From Prolixibacteraceae bacterium (GTDB lineage Bacteria > Bacteroidota > Bacteroidia > Bacteroidales > Prolixibacteraceae): a stretch of DNA of 5,910 bases. The stretch is from assembly GCA_016788685.1 (NCBI GenBank), contig JAEUSS010000325.1, positions 1 through 5,910 on the forward strand. Direction: 5' to 3'. A program made the translations under genes and the position numbers. The notes under the pieces are model-generated. The model saw only the letters and a list, made by a program, of their open reading frames with translations. It did no database searches and was not told the origin of the DNA. Below are positions 1-5,910 of the stretch, one piece after another (within the stretch, counting starts at the first letter, position 1; every line of letters starts with the position of its first letter).

Positions 1-942
1 GGGCGGGGTAAAGCCTCAGACGTTGCAGCAGGGCTTATTAATCCGGTTGTCTTTCGGCGGATGACTAAAAGCTGGCTTGTTGACGAAGCTTTTCCGGAAA
101 TGGAGGTTGCTTACCACCAACTGGAAATTTTACTGAATGAAAAACTGTATTTTCCCGGCCGGATGTTGAAAATCCTCAACGAAGAAGAGGTTTGTTTTTG
201 GAAAGAAAAGGTATTCGCAAACAAACTCGAAGATTATCTGGATACTGAACCGCATTTAAACTTCGGAAATCTGTCTTGCAGTGTTGGTTTTATTAACAAG
301 TCAGGAAGGCTTGACATACAGAAACTTATTTTGTCATTTTCTGAATTTGTAAGTCGGATGGATTTACTTCGAAAGGAAAAATTTGAATTCGAAGAACTTT
401 TTGTCTATCCAGGTTCGGTTAACTACAAAGAATTAACTGCAGAAAAGATCATTTTTTGTGAGGGCGCAGCGGCATCTCAGAATCCGTACTTCAAAAATCT
501 GAAGTTTAAGCATTCTCAAGGTGAAGTTCTGGAACTTAAAATTCCGGATTTGAAACTGAATGAAATCATCAGTAGCGAAGTGTTTGTACTGCCGCTGGAT
601 GGTGGTCTTTACAAAGTCGGAGCCACCTACCGTTGGGATGAGTTAAACGGACAGGTAACCGATTCGGGTCGCGCGGAGTTGTTGCATAAACTGAAAAACA
701 TTACTTCGTCACCAGTTCAGATAGTTAATCAAAAAGCGGGTATCCGCCCGACGATGCATGACAGGAAACCGGTTATTGGGCTTTTGCCCGGAAATCCGCG
801 CATTGGGATATTCAACGGGTTAGGCTCAAAAGGAGTTTTGCTTGGTCCCTATTTTGCCCGTCAGCTGGCCGGATATCTAACCGGAATTTCGCCGTATATC
901 CATCCCGAAGCCAATATTAGCAGGTATTTCCCGAAAAAGTAA
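1..942 (+). CDS. FAD-dependent oxidoreductase, DAO (glycine/D-amino-acid oxidase-like) family, 5'-truncated by window edge
   Basis: This is the C-terminal 313 residues of a flavoprotein of the DAO fold, which oxidises amines or amino acids using FAD. The exact substrate cannot be read from the sequence. The frame is open from base 1, and the codons before the ATG at 61 encode family-typical residues (ASDVAAGLINPVVFRR running into MTKSW). That ATG is therefore internal and the true start lies upstream. The missing part, probably about 40 residues, should hold the GxGxxG dinucleotide-binding motif. Counting visible residues from base 1, FCEGAAA is near 152-158, the strand GATYRW near 207-212, GIRPTMHDRKPVIG at 247-260, and the C-terminal FAD-contacting glycine-rich stretch NGLGSKGVLLGP at 272-283. 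These last two match the DAO pattern of GxRP...D..P.iG followed by G.gs.G. No signal peptide or membrane segment is visible, so it is probably cytoplasmic. It ends at TAA 940-942, 95 bases before the next gene, with which it shares no obvious function. Family assignment is firm; substrate is unknown. Confidence 0.85.
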   Translation, partial: GRGKASDVAAGLINPVVFRRMTKSWLVDEAFPEMEVAYHQLEILLNEKLYFPGRMLKILNEEEVCFWKEKVFANKLEDYLDTEPHLNFGNLSCSVGFINKSGRLDIQKLILSFSEFVSRMDLLRKEKFEFEELFVYPGSVNYKELTAEKIIFCEGAAASQNPYFKNLKFKHSQGEVLELKIPDLKLNEIISSEVFVLPLDGGLYKVGATYRWDELNGQVTDSGRAELLHKLKNITSSPVQIVNQKAGIRPTMHDRKPVIGLLPGNPRIGIFNGLGSKGVLLGPYFARQLAGYLTGISPYIHPEANISRYFPKK

Positions 943-1002
943 ACTTCAAATTATTCCGCCCAACATAAACCTGTCAAACCATAATCATTGCACTATTTTT
1001 TT

Positions 1003-1010
1003 TACTTTTG
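1003..1010 (+). promoter_or_regulatory. Bacteroidota-type -7 promoter element upstream of the GH2 gene
   Basis: TACTTTTG matches the Bacteroidota primary-sigma -7 consensus TAnnTTTG exactly and lies 27 bases before the ATG at 1038. That would give a short leader of about 20 nt. No convincing -33 TTTG/TTG is seen at the expected spacing of about 19-20 bases; the ATTG at 987-990 is too close. The last three bases (TTG, 1008-1010) could be read as an in-frame start, but they are better explained as part of this element. Confidence 0.5.
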
Positions 1011-1037
1011 AACAACCAACGCTCAAGCCCAATCAAA

Positions 1038-3803
1038 ATGAAAAAGTTTCTTTTTGCAACTCTGGTACTGACTTCCTTTTATTCTGCCAGAAGTCAGGCT
1101 CAACATACCGAAATTCAATACTTATCAGGAACCGGAAGTGACAATACGGTCAACTGGGATTTCTTCTGTACCGCAGGGCGCAATTCAGGTAAATGGACGC
1201 AGATTGCTGTACCGTCAAACTGGGAACTTCAGGGATTCGGAACATATAATTACGGTCACGACAAAGATGATGTACGCGGTAAAGAAATGGGCTTGTACAA
1301 ATACGAGTTTCAGGTTCCGAAAGAATGGAAAAATAAGCAGGTTGAGATAGTTTTTGATGGTTCGATGACTGACACAAAAGTGAAGATCAACGGAACATCA
1401 GCCGGGAAAATGCACCAGGGAAGCTTTTACCGTTTCAGATACGACATCACCGATTTACTTAAGTTTGGCAAAGAGAACCTGCTCGAAGTTTCGGTTGCCA
1501 AGCATTCTGAAAATGAAGGAGTCAACGAAGCAGAGCGTCGCTGTGATTTCTGGATATTTGGGGGTATTTTCAGACCGGTTTTTCTGGAAGCCAAACCAAA
1601 GATAAACATCGGAAGAGTTGCGTTGGATGCCAGGGCTGACGGCTCTTTTCAAATGGATGTTTATCTGAACAGCATCCGTGAACGCATGGAAGTAAAGGCT
1701 CAGATTAAAACCCTGGAAGGAGAACCGGTAAGTTCACCGTTTTCTGTTATTCTGGATAAAACACAGTCGGTGGCACACATGCATACGTTTGCCGAAAACA
1801 TAAAACCATGGTCACCCGAGTCGCCAAACAGGTATCGTGTAGACATTCAGTTAATTAATTACCTGGATGTGATTCATGAGGTTACCGAAAAATTTGGTTT
1901 TCGCACTGTTGAATTACGCGAGAGTGACGGGATTTATGTGAACGGCGAGAAGGTTTTGTTTAAGGGTGTTTGCCGCCACTCTTTCCGGCCAAATACAGGC
2001 AGGGCATTGAGCAAGCAAGTTAGTATTGAAGATGTCAACACAATCAAGGACATGAATATGAACGCTGTCCGCATGTCGCATTATCCACCGGATGCCCATT
2101 TTCTGGACGTTTGTGATTCGCTTGGTTTGTTTGTGCTTAATGAACTGGCCGGATGGCAAACAGCTTATGATACGCGTGTCGGATCTGTTCTGGTGCAGGA
2201 AATGTTGTTTCGCGATGTGAATCACCCGTCAATTGTCGTCTGGGATAACGGCAATGAAGGCGGCTGGAATACTGATCTCGACCGTTTTTTCGATGAGCTT
2301 GATCCCCAGAAACGGCCGCTTATTCATCCCTGGGCTGAATTCAGGAATACCGATACACAGCATTACAAAGATTATAATTATGGAGTTGGCACTCATCAGC
2401 ACGGCCGAAAGGTAGTTTTTCCAACCGAATTTCTGCACGGATTGTATGACGGCGGCCATGGCGCCGGACTTGAAGACTACTGGAACCTGATGCTAAACAA
2501 TCCGCTGTCGGCCGGAGGTTTCTTGTGGGACTATGCTGACGAGGCGGTTGTGCGAACCGATAAAAACGGAATTTTGGATACCAACGGAAATCAGGCTGCT
2601 GACGGAATCTTAGGTCCCTATCTGGAAAAAGAAGGAAGCTATTTTGCGATTAAAGAAATCTGGTCTCCGATATTTTTTAACACGCGCTACATTACCCCAA
2701 AATTCAATGGCGAGTTCCTGATTGAAAACCGCTTTATCTATACAAACCTGAAAGACTGCAAGTTTACCTACCGATTGGTTGATTTACCTAAGCCCGGTGA
2801 AAGTTTTGAGACAACAATTGAGACAGGGACGATTGAATCACCAGATCTGGCTCCCGGGCAAAAGGGAAAGCTAACGATGTTTATTCCTGTACAGTTTTTC
2901 TCCGGCGATGTCCTGTATATAAGCGCAACCGATCCTCATGGGCGCGAGATTAATACATGGAGCTGGCCGATTAAAACTGCCAGAATTATTGCCGACGAAT
3001 TACTTGCCGAAACAAAGCTTGGAAAGATCAAAATACTGGAAGACGGTATCGAACTTACGGCTCAGATTAACGATTTGTCGTTCAATTGGAGTAAGAAGAA
3101 TGGCTTTTTGTCGGGTATAAAAAGCAGAGACCGTCAGATACAATTCAATGGTGGCCCTGCTTTGGCTGTCGGTTCTGCTGAATTTCAGGAATTGAAGAGT
3201 TACGCTGACGGCGTTAATCACGTTGTTGAATGTTTGTATAAAGGCGATTTGAAAAAGGTAAAGTGGACTATTCAGCCCTCAGGATGGCTAAAACTTGAGG
3301 TTGTTTATAAGGCACCCTACGAAACTCAGTTCATGGGCATCAGCTTCAACTACCCCGAAGATCAGGTTTCCGGAGTTCGTTGGATGGGCTATGGCCCTTA
3401 CCGGGTATGGAAAAACAGAATGAAAGGAAACACTCTGAACGTTTGGGAAAAGGCATATAACAACACAATCACCGGGGAAAAGGACTGGGTTTATCCGGAA
3501 TTCAAAGGATATCACCGGAATTTTTATTGGGCGACTATTCAGTCGAAAGAACAGAATTTTACAATCGTTTGCCCTGATGAAGATATTTTTTTACGATTGT
3601 TTACCCCTGAAAAACCAGTAGGTGCTTATAACAACAATACTTCGCCCGACTTCCCTGCCGGAAATATTTCGTTTTTGCACGGTATCAATCCGATTGGAAC
3701 AAAATTTACCAGGCCGGGAAGGCTCGGCCCTATGAGCCAGCCCAATATGTTCATGTACGACAAAACGTTGACTCTTTACTTTAACTTTATCGCGACGGAA
3801 TAA
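1038..3803 (+). CDS. Secreted glycoside hydrolase family 2 protein, beta-galactosidase-like
   Basis: This 921-residue exported enzyme is predicted to hydrolyse terminal beta-linked sugars with retention of configuration. The ATG at 1038 is preferred over an in-frame TTG at 1008 because it begins directly with a Sec signal peptide (MKKFLFATLVLTSFYSARSQA, likely cut after residue 21). No lipobox cysteine is present, so the periplasm is the likely location. Domains by motif: N-terminal sugar-binding jelly roll at about 25-187, Ig-like sandwich at 188-288, TIM barrel at 290-550, a second sandwich at 550-645, and a C-terminal LacZ small-domain-like beta-sandwich at 655-921 (WMGYGP at 782-787). Active-site landmarks resemble LacZ: MSHYP at 346-350, the acid/base Glu407 in WDNGNE (402-407), the probable nucleophile Glu464 in PTEF (462-465), then GGFLWDYAD (493-501). 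All key residues are intact and there is no frameshift. It appears monocistronic, and no SusC/SusD or regulator is visible, so polysaccharide context is lacking. Beta-galactosidase is the default guess; beta-glucuronidase or another GH2 specificity cannot be excluded. Confidence 0.9.
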   Translation: MKKFLFATLVLTSFYSARSQAQHTEIQYLSGTGSDNTVNWDFFCTAGRNSGKWTQIAVPSNWELQGFGTYNYGHDKDDVRGKEMGLYKYEFQVPKEWKNKQVEIVFDGSMTDTKVKINGTSAGKMHQGSFYRFRYDITDLLKFGKENLLEVSVAKHSENEGVNEAERRCDFWIFGGIFRPVFLEAKPKINIGRVALDARADGSFQMDVYLNSIRERMEVKAQIKTLEGEPVSSPFSVILDKTQSVAHMHTFAENIKPWSPESPNRYRVDIQLINYLDVIHEVTEKFGFRTVELRESDGIYVNGEKVLFKGVCRHSFRPNTGRALSKQVSIEDVNTIKDMNMNAVRMSHYPPDAHFLDVCDSLGLFVLNELAGWQTAYDTRVGSVLVQEMLFRDVNHPSIVVWDNGNEGGWNTDLDRFFDELDPQKRPLIHPWAEFRNTDTQHYKDYNYGVGTHQHGRKVVFPTEFLHGLYDGGHGAGLEDYWNLMLNNPLSAGGFLWDYADEAVVRTDKNGILDTNGNQAADGILGPYLEKEGSYFAIKEIWSPIFFNTRYITPKFNGEFLIENRFIYTNLKDCKFTYRLVDLPKPGESFETTIETGTIESPDLAPGQKGKLTMFIPVQFFSGDVLYISATDPHGREINTWSWPIKTARIIADELLAETKLGKIKILEDGIELTAQINDLSFNWSKKNGFLSGIKSRDRQIQFNGGPALAVGSAEFQELKSYADGVNHVVECLYKGDLKKVKWTIQPSGWLKLEVVYKAPYETQFMGISFNYPEDQVSGVRWMGYGPYRVWKNRMKGNTLNVWEKAYNNTITGEKDWVYPEFKGYHRNFYWATIQSKEQNFTIVCPDEDIFLRLFTPEKPVGAYNNNTSPDFPAGNISFLHGINPIGTKFTRPGRLGPMSQPNMFMYDKTLTLYFNFIATE

Positions 3804-3836
3804 ACAAGTAGCCACTTAAATTAACAACTTGTTTTT
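3802..3836 (+). terminator. Weak stem-loop with T-run after the GH2 gene
   Basis: AAACAAGT (3802-3809) and ACTTGTTT (3827-3834) form a perfect 8-bp inverted repeat around a 17-base loop, and the right arm runs into five T residues (3832-3836). The stem starts inside the GH2 stop codon, so it is well placed to end that transcript. It is A/T-rich with a long loop, so it would be a weak intrinsic terminator at best, and chance is possible. Confidence 0.4.
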
Positions 3837-3947
3837 AAGCGGATTTGCTTCAGTAAAGCGCATCATTTGAAGGCTTTTGTCCAAAATACGCACAAATGCT
3901 TACTGTGAATAAGGTTTTAGACTGAACCAGCTGAAAGTTTGAAAAAG

Positions 3948-3955
3948 TACTTTCG
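3948..3955 (+). promoter_or_regulatory. Probable -7 promoter element for the hdrCB(A) operon
   Basis: TACTTTCG differs by one base from the Bacteroidota -7 consensus TAnnTTTG and sits 26 bases before the hdrC ATG. This is almost the same distance as the equivalent element before the GH2 gene (27 bases). No -33 element is recognisable at the right spacing. The rest of the gap from 3804 to 3981 shows only the stem-loop after the GH2 gene; I see no small gene, operator palindrome or riboswitch in it. Confidence 0.35.
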
Positions 3956-3981
3956 TATACTCTGTCATCCTAAAACCAAAA

Positions 3982-4689
3982 ATGGAACTCTACCAGGAAT
4001 TAACTAAAGATGTCCGGTTTGCCGAAGGCCTGAAATCCTGCATGAATTGCGGAGTTTGCACAGCCATCTGCCCCGCAGCCGAATTTTACGACTACGATCC
4101 GAGGATCATTGCCGGAATTGTCCAATCAAAAGACGAAAAGCGAATAGAAGAACTCCTGAAAAGCGAGACCATTTGGTATTGCGGCGAATGCATGTCGTGT
4201 AAGACGCGTTGTCCCCGGGGCAATACTCCCGGATTAATCATCATGGCCTTGCGGACATTGTCTCAGGAACTGGGCTATTTTACCGAGTCGGAAAAAGGGA
4301 GGCAGCAGCTGGCAATCAAGCGGGCTGTGGGCGAAAATATCGTAAAAAGCGGATATTGTATTCTTCCTGAAAACCTGGTTCCTGAATTACATCCGGAGTT
4401 AGGGCCTGTAGGCGAATGGATTTTTGAGAATAAGGAAAAGGTATACGAGCGTGTAGGTGCCAATTACAATGGGAACGGCGAAGGTGCGTTGAGAAAGATA
4501 CCCAAAGAATCGCTGGATGAGATATATCGTATTTTCGAAGTAACCGGAGGATTTGACCGCTTCGACAAAATAGAACAATTTTCAAAAGAAAAAGCAGAAA
4601 GCATGGGTTATCCTGAAGGTAAGGATAACTATTCTGATTATGTGAACCATATTTTTACTGCCAATAACGGCAAACACAACCGACAATAA
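3982..4689 (+). CDS. hdrC: Heterodisulfide reductase subunit C-like ferredoxin protein (HdrC)
   Basis: This 235-residue iron-sulfur protein should pass electrons between HdrA and HdrB. It carries two complete [4Fe-4S] ferredoxin motifs of the CxxCxxCxxxCP type: Cys20, 23, 26 and 30, and Cys67, 70, 73 and 77. The spacing and the following prolines (CP at 30-31 and 77-78) are those of HdrC and the related GlpC/succinate dehydrogenase-type iron-sulfur subunits. The remaining 150 or so residues are mainly polar and probably helical. There is no signal peptide or transmembrane segment, so a cytoplasmic, soluble complex is expected, unlike membrane-anchored HdrDE-type systems. It is somewhat longer than the methanogen HdrC I know (about 185 residues), through its C-terminal part. 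The ATG follows an A-rich leader without Shine-Dalgarno, normal for Bacteroidota. Its TAA shares one base with the hdrB ATG, implying translational coupling and a shared complex. Assignment as HdrC rests on this pairing as much as on the motifs. Confidence 0.85.
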   Translation: MELYQELTKDVRFAEGLKSCMNCGVCTAICPAAEFYDYDPRIIAGIVQSKDEKRIEELLKSETIWYCGECMSCKTRCPRGNTPGLIIMALRTLSQELGYFTESEKGRQQLAIKRAVGENIVKSGYCILPENLVPELHPELGPVGEWIFENKEKVYERVGANYNGNGEGALRKIPKESLDEIYRIFEVTGGFDRFDKIEQFSKEKAESMGYPEGKDNYSDYVNHIFTANNGKHNRQ

Positions 4690-5753
4690 TGAAACGAGAA
4701 GGTAAAATACAGGTCTGGCAGGATTATCAAAAAGAAATTGCCGATGATCATTACTTCTATGTTCGGAGCTGCATCCGTCAAAACTTTTTTCCGGGTTCGG
4801 AGCAAACATTTTTAAAGATTCTGCGCAAAGAGTTAGGTAAAGACATATACGAAAATCCGCACCACACAACTTGTTCCGGAATTGGTTATCATTCAGACGT
4901 TGTTCCTTTTGATACCATCCAGACTATCGTAGCCCGGCAGTTTGCCTTGATGACAGAGGCCGGGTACAAGAATCTTGCAGTTTCATGTATTACCTCGTTT
5001 GGTATCTACAACGAAATTATCGAAACCTGGAAGGAGTTTCCTTCTGAGTTGGAAAAAGTTCGGAATTTTCTCAAAAAAGCTACTGGCCGCGAATTTGAGA
5101 TTCCGGAAAATGTGGCGCATGCCAGCGATATCATATACAAATTCAGACAGCAGATTGCAGCGCAGGGGAAGAACCGGCTGATCAATCAGCAAACAGGAAA
5201 ACCGCTGAAAGTAGTGGAACACATTGGTTGTCATTACTCCAAGATGTTTCCGAGTAAGGGCGTCGGCGGAGCGGAATTTCCGCACGTTTTGGTCGGAATG
5301 ATCGAGGCTTGGGGAGGCGATGTTGTTGATTATCCGGAAAGGCGTCATTGTTGTGGATTTGGTTTCAGGCAATACCTGGTCATGTCCAATCGCGGCTATT
5401 CGGTTTCCAATTCGCGGAAGAAGTTTGAATCGATGGAACCTTACCATCCCGATGCGATTGTAAGCAACTGTCCGGGTTGCCCGATGTTTCTCGATCGCTG
5501 GCAATATGTCATTGAAGAAATGGAAGGTAAAACGTATGGTCAAAACGGACAAGGGATTCCGGTGCTGACTTATGAGGAAATGGCCGGATTGGTGCTCGGG
5601 TACAACCCTTGGGATATGGGTATGCAAATGCATCAGACCAATGTGGAGCCGTTGCTCGACAAGATGGGAATCTCATACGATCCCAATCTGAAATACGCCG
5701 GCAAAGATGGAAAACTAATCGGTAACCCGATACCGGTAGGTTGCGGTGGCTGA
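4689..5753 (+). CDS. hdrB: Heterodisulfide reductase subunit B-like CCG-domain protein (HdrB) with a degenerate N-terminal CCG motif
   Basis: This 354-residue protein is the expected catalytic subunit of an HdrABC-type complex, where CCG domains (C-x31-39-CC-x35-36-CxxC) bind noncubane [4Fe-4S] clusters that reduce a disulfide. The C-terminal motif is complete: Cys181, Cys221-Cys222-Gly223 and Cys261-Pro-Gly-Cys264, with spacers of 39 and 38 residues. The N-terminal copy is recognisable by position but incomplete: Cys28, then Thr61-Cys62-Ser63-Gly64 where CCG is expected, then Cys100-Ile-Thr-Ser103 where CxxC is expected. Two of five ligands are therefore replaced. One further cysteine lies in the C-terminal GCGG tail (Cys352). 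There is no export signal, so it should be cytoplasmic. It starts at the ATG overlapping the hdrC stop (TAATG), and hdrA follows 98 bases later. CoM-S-S-CoB is an unlikely substrate in this organism; the real acceptor is unknown. Other CCG proteins (GlpC-, LutA- or TfrB-like) are less likely given the hdrC and hdrA neighbours. Confidence 0.85.
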   Translation: MKREGKIQVWQDYQKEIADDHYFYVRSCIRQNFFPGSEQTFLKILRKELGKDIYENPHHTTCSGIGYHSDVVPFDTIQTIVARQFALMTEAGYKNLAVSCITSFGIYNEIIETWKEFPSELEKVRNFLKKATGREFEIPENVAHASDIIYKFRQQIAAQGKNRLINQQTGKPLKVVEHIGCHYSKMFPSKGVGGAEFPHVLVGMIEAWGGDVVDYPERRHCCGFGFRQYLVMSNRGYSVSNSRKKFESMEPYHPDAIVSNCPGCPMFLDRWQYVIEEMEGKTYGQNGQGIPVLTYEEMAGLVLGYNPWDMGMQMHQTNVEPLLDKMGISYDPNLKYAGKDGKLIGNPIPVGCGG

Positions 5754-5790
5754 AAATGGATGATCACTGCAATGCGATGAAATAATAAAA

Positions 5791-5798
5791 TACTTTGG
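5791..5798 (+). promoter_or_regulatory. Possible -7-like element between hdrB and hdrA
   Basis: TACTTTGG differs by one base from TAnnTTTG and lies 53 bases before the hdrA GTG. It shares TACTTTnG with the two elements upstream of the GH2 gene and hdrC. No -33 element is seen, and hdrA could equally be read through from hdrCB, so this is tentative. I see no convincing terminator in the 98-base gap. Confidence 0.2.
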
Positions 5799-5851
5799 GT
5801 TCAGCGATAATTCTGATCTTGGCCCGAAATCTTTAACCTGAAACTTGACCT

Positions 5852-5910
5852 GTGAAACACATAGTAATAATAGGAGGCGGAATCGCCGGAATGGAGGCTG
5901 CCTGTGCCCT
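5852..5910 (+). CDS. hdrA: Heterodisulfide reductase subunit A-like flavoprotein (HdrA), N-terminus only, cut by window edge
   Basis: Only the first 19 complete codons are present. Reading from GTG 5852, the protein begins (V/M)KHIVIIGGGIAGMEAACA, a beta-strand followed by a GxGxxG-type FAD-binding Rossmann loop (GGGIAGMEAA) of the sort that opens the flavin domain of HdrA. An in-frame TGA at 5846-5848 lies just upstream and the Rossmann strand starts at once, so GTG 5852 is effectively forced as the start. No Shine-Dalgarno is seen. Coming 98 bases after hdrB on the same strand, it completes an hdrC-hdrB-hdrA set, and HdrA would supply the flavin that accepts or bifurcates electrons. On its own the motif fits many NAD(P)/FAD oxidoreductases, including QmoA, so the HdrA call depends mainly on context. 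Confidence 0.7.
   Translation, partial: MKHIVIIGGGIAGMEAACA

Noticed and set aside
943..1002. Terminator between the FAD oxidoreductase and the GH2 gene
   Set aside because: There is a T-run at 995-1003 but no credible G/C stem directly before it. The T-run is better seen as part of the A/T-rich promoter of the GH2 gene.
1914..2225. A 103-codon minus-strand frame inside the GH2 gene
   Set aside because: It is opposite the conserved GH2 TIM-barrel coding sequence and shows no domain or start context of its own.
4983..5633. A 216-codon open frame on the minus strand opposite hdrB
   Set aside because: It lies wholly inside hdrB, whose protein has clear CCG motifs. The antisense translation has no recognisable domain, so it is a shadow of the coding frame.
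5741..5753. C-terminal Cys352 of HdrB (GCGG tail) as a replacement ligand for the missing N-terminal cysteines
   Set aside because: Sequence alone gives no reason to place this flexible tail near the N-terminal cluster site; it would need a structure.
5756..5785. Tiny ORF (ATG to TAA, 9 codons) just after hdrB
   Set aside because: Too short, without motif or leader-peptide features such as repeated regulatory codons; a chance frame in an intergenic gap.
5801..5817. Short inverted repeat TCAG...CTGA between hdrB and hdrA as a hairpin
   Set aside because: Only about four base pairs and no following T-run; expected by chance.

Overview
The window looks like a Bacteroidota chromosome fragment, most plausibly an anaerobic or marine Bacteroidales/Marinilabiliales-type lineage. 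The evidence is indirect. Start codons lack Shine-Dalgarno sequences and sit behind A-rich leaders. A TACTTTTG-type -7 promoter element (Bacteroidota consensus TAnnTTTG) precedes a gene. The gene content also fits: a Bacteroidota-style FAD oxidoreductase and a large secreted GH2 enzyme. No rRNA, marker gene or search was available to fix the taxon.

Layout, all on the + strand. (1) Positions 1-942 are the 3' part of a DAO-fold FAD-dependent oxidoreductase gene whose start lies upstream of the window. (2) Positions 1038-3803 encode a complete secreted glycoside hydrolase family 2 protein of the beta-galactosidase (LacZ-like) architecture. It has its own promoter-like element and a probable weak terminator, so it looks monocistronic. 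(3) From 3982 to the right edge runs an Hdr (heterodisulfide reductase-like) gene set in the order hdrC (3982-4689), hdrB (4689-5753) and the first 59 bases of hdrA (5852 onward, GTG start, FAD-binding Rossmann motif).

How the genes work together: hdrC and hdrB overlap by one base (TAATG) and are clearly co-transcribed. HdrA (flavin and FeS), HdrC (two [4Fe-4S] clusters) and HdrB (CCG domains holding noncubane [4Fe-4S] clusters) form the classic HdrABC electron-transfer module. In methanogens it reduces CoM-S-S-CoB. A bacteroidote is not expected to have that substrate, so the physiological acceptor here is unknown. The FAD oxidoreductase and the GH2 show no functional link to the Hdr genes or to each other.

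The most noteworthy observation is that the N-terminal CCG motif of HdrB has lost two of its five expected cysteines, while the C-terminal motif is intact. This suggests only one standard noncubane cluster. I see no CRISPR array, tRNA or rRNA, insertion sequence, toxin-antitoxin or defence gene. No intergenic gap exceeds about 180 bases.
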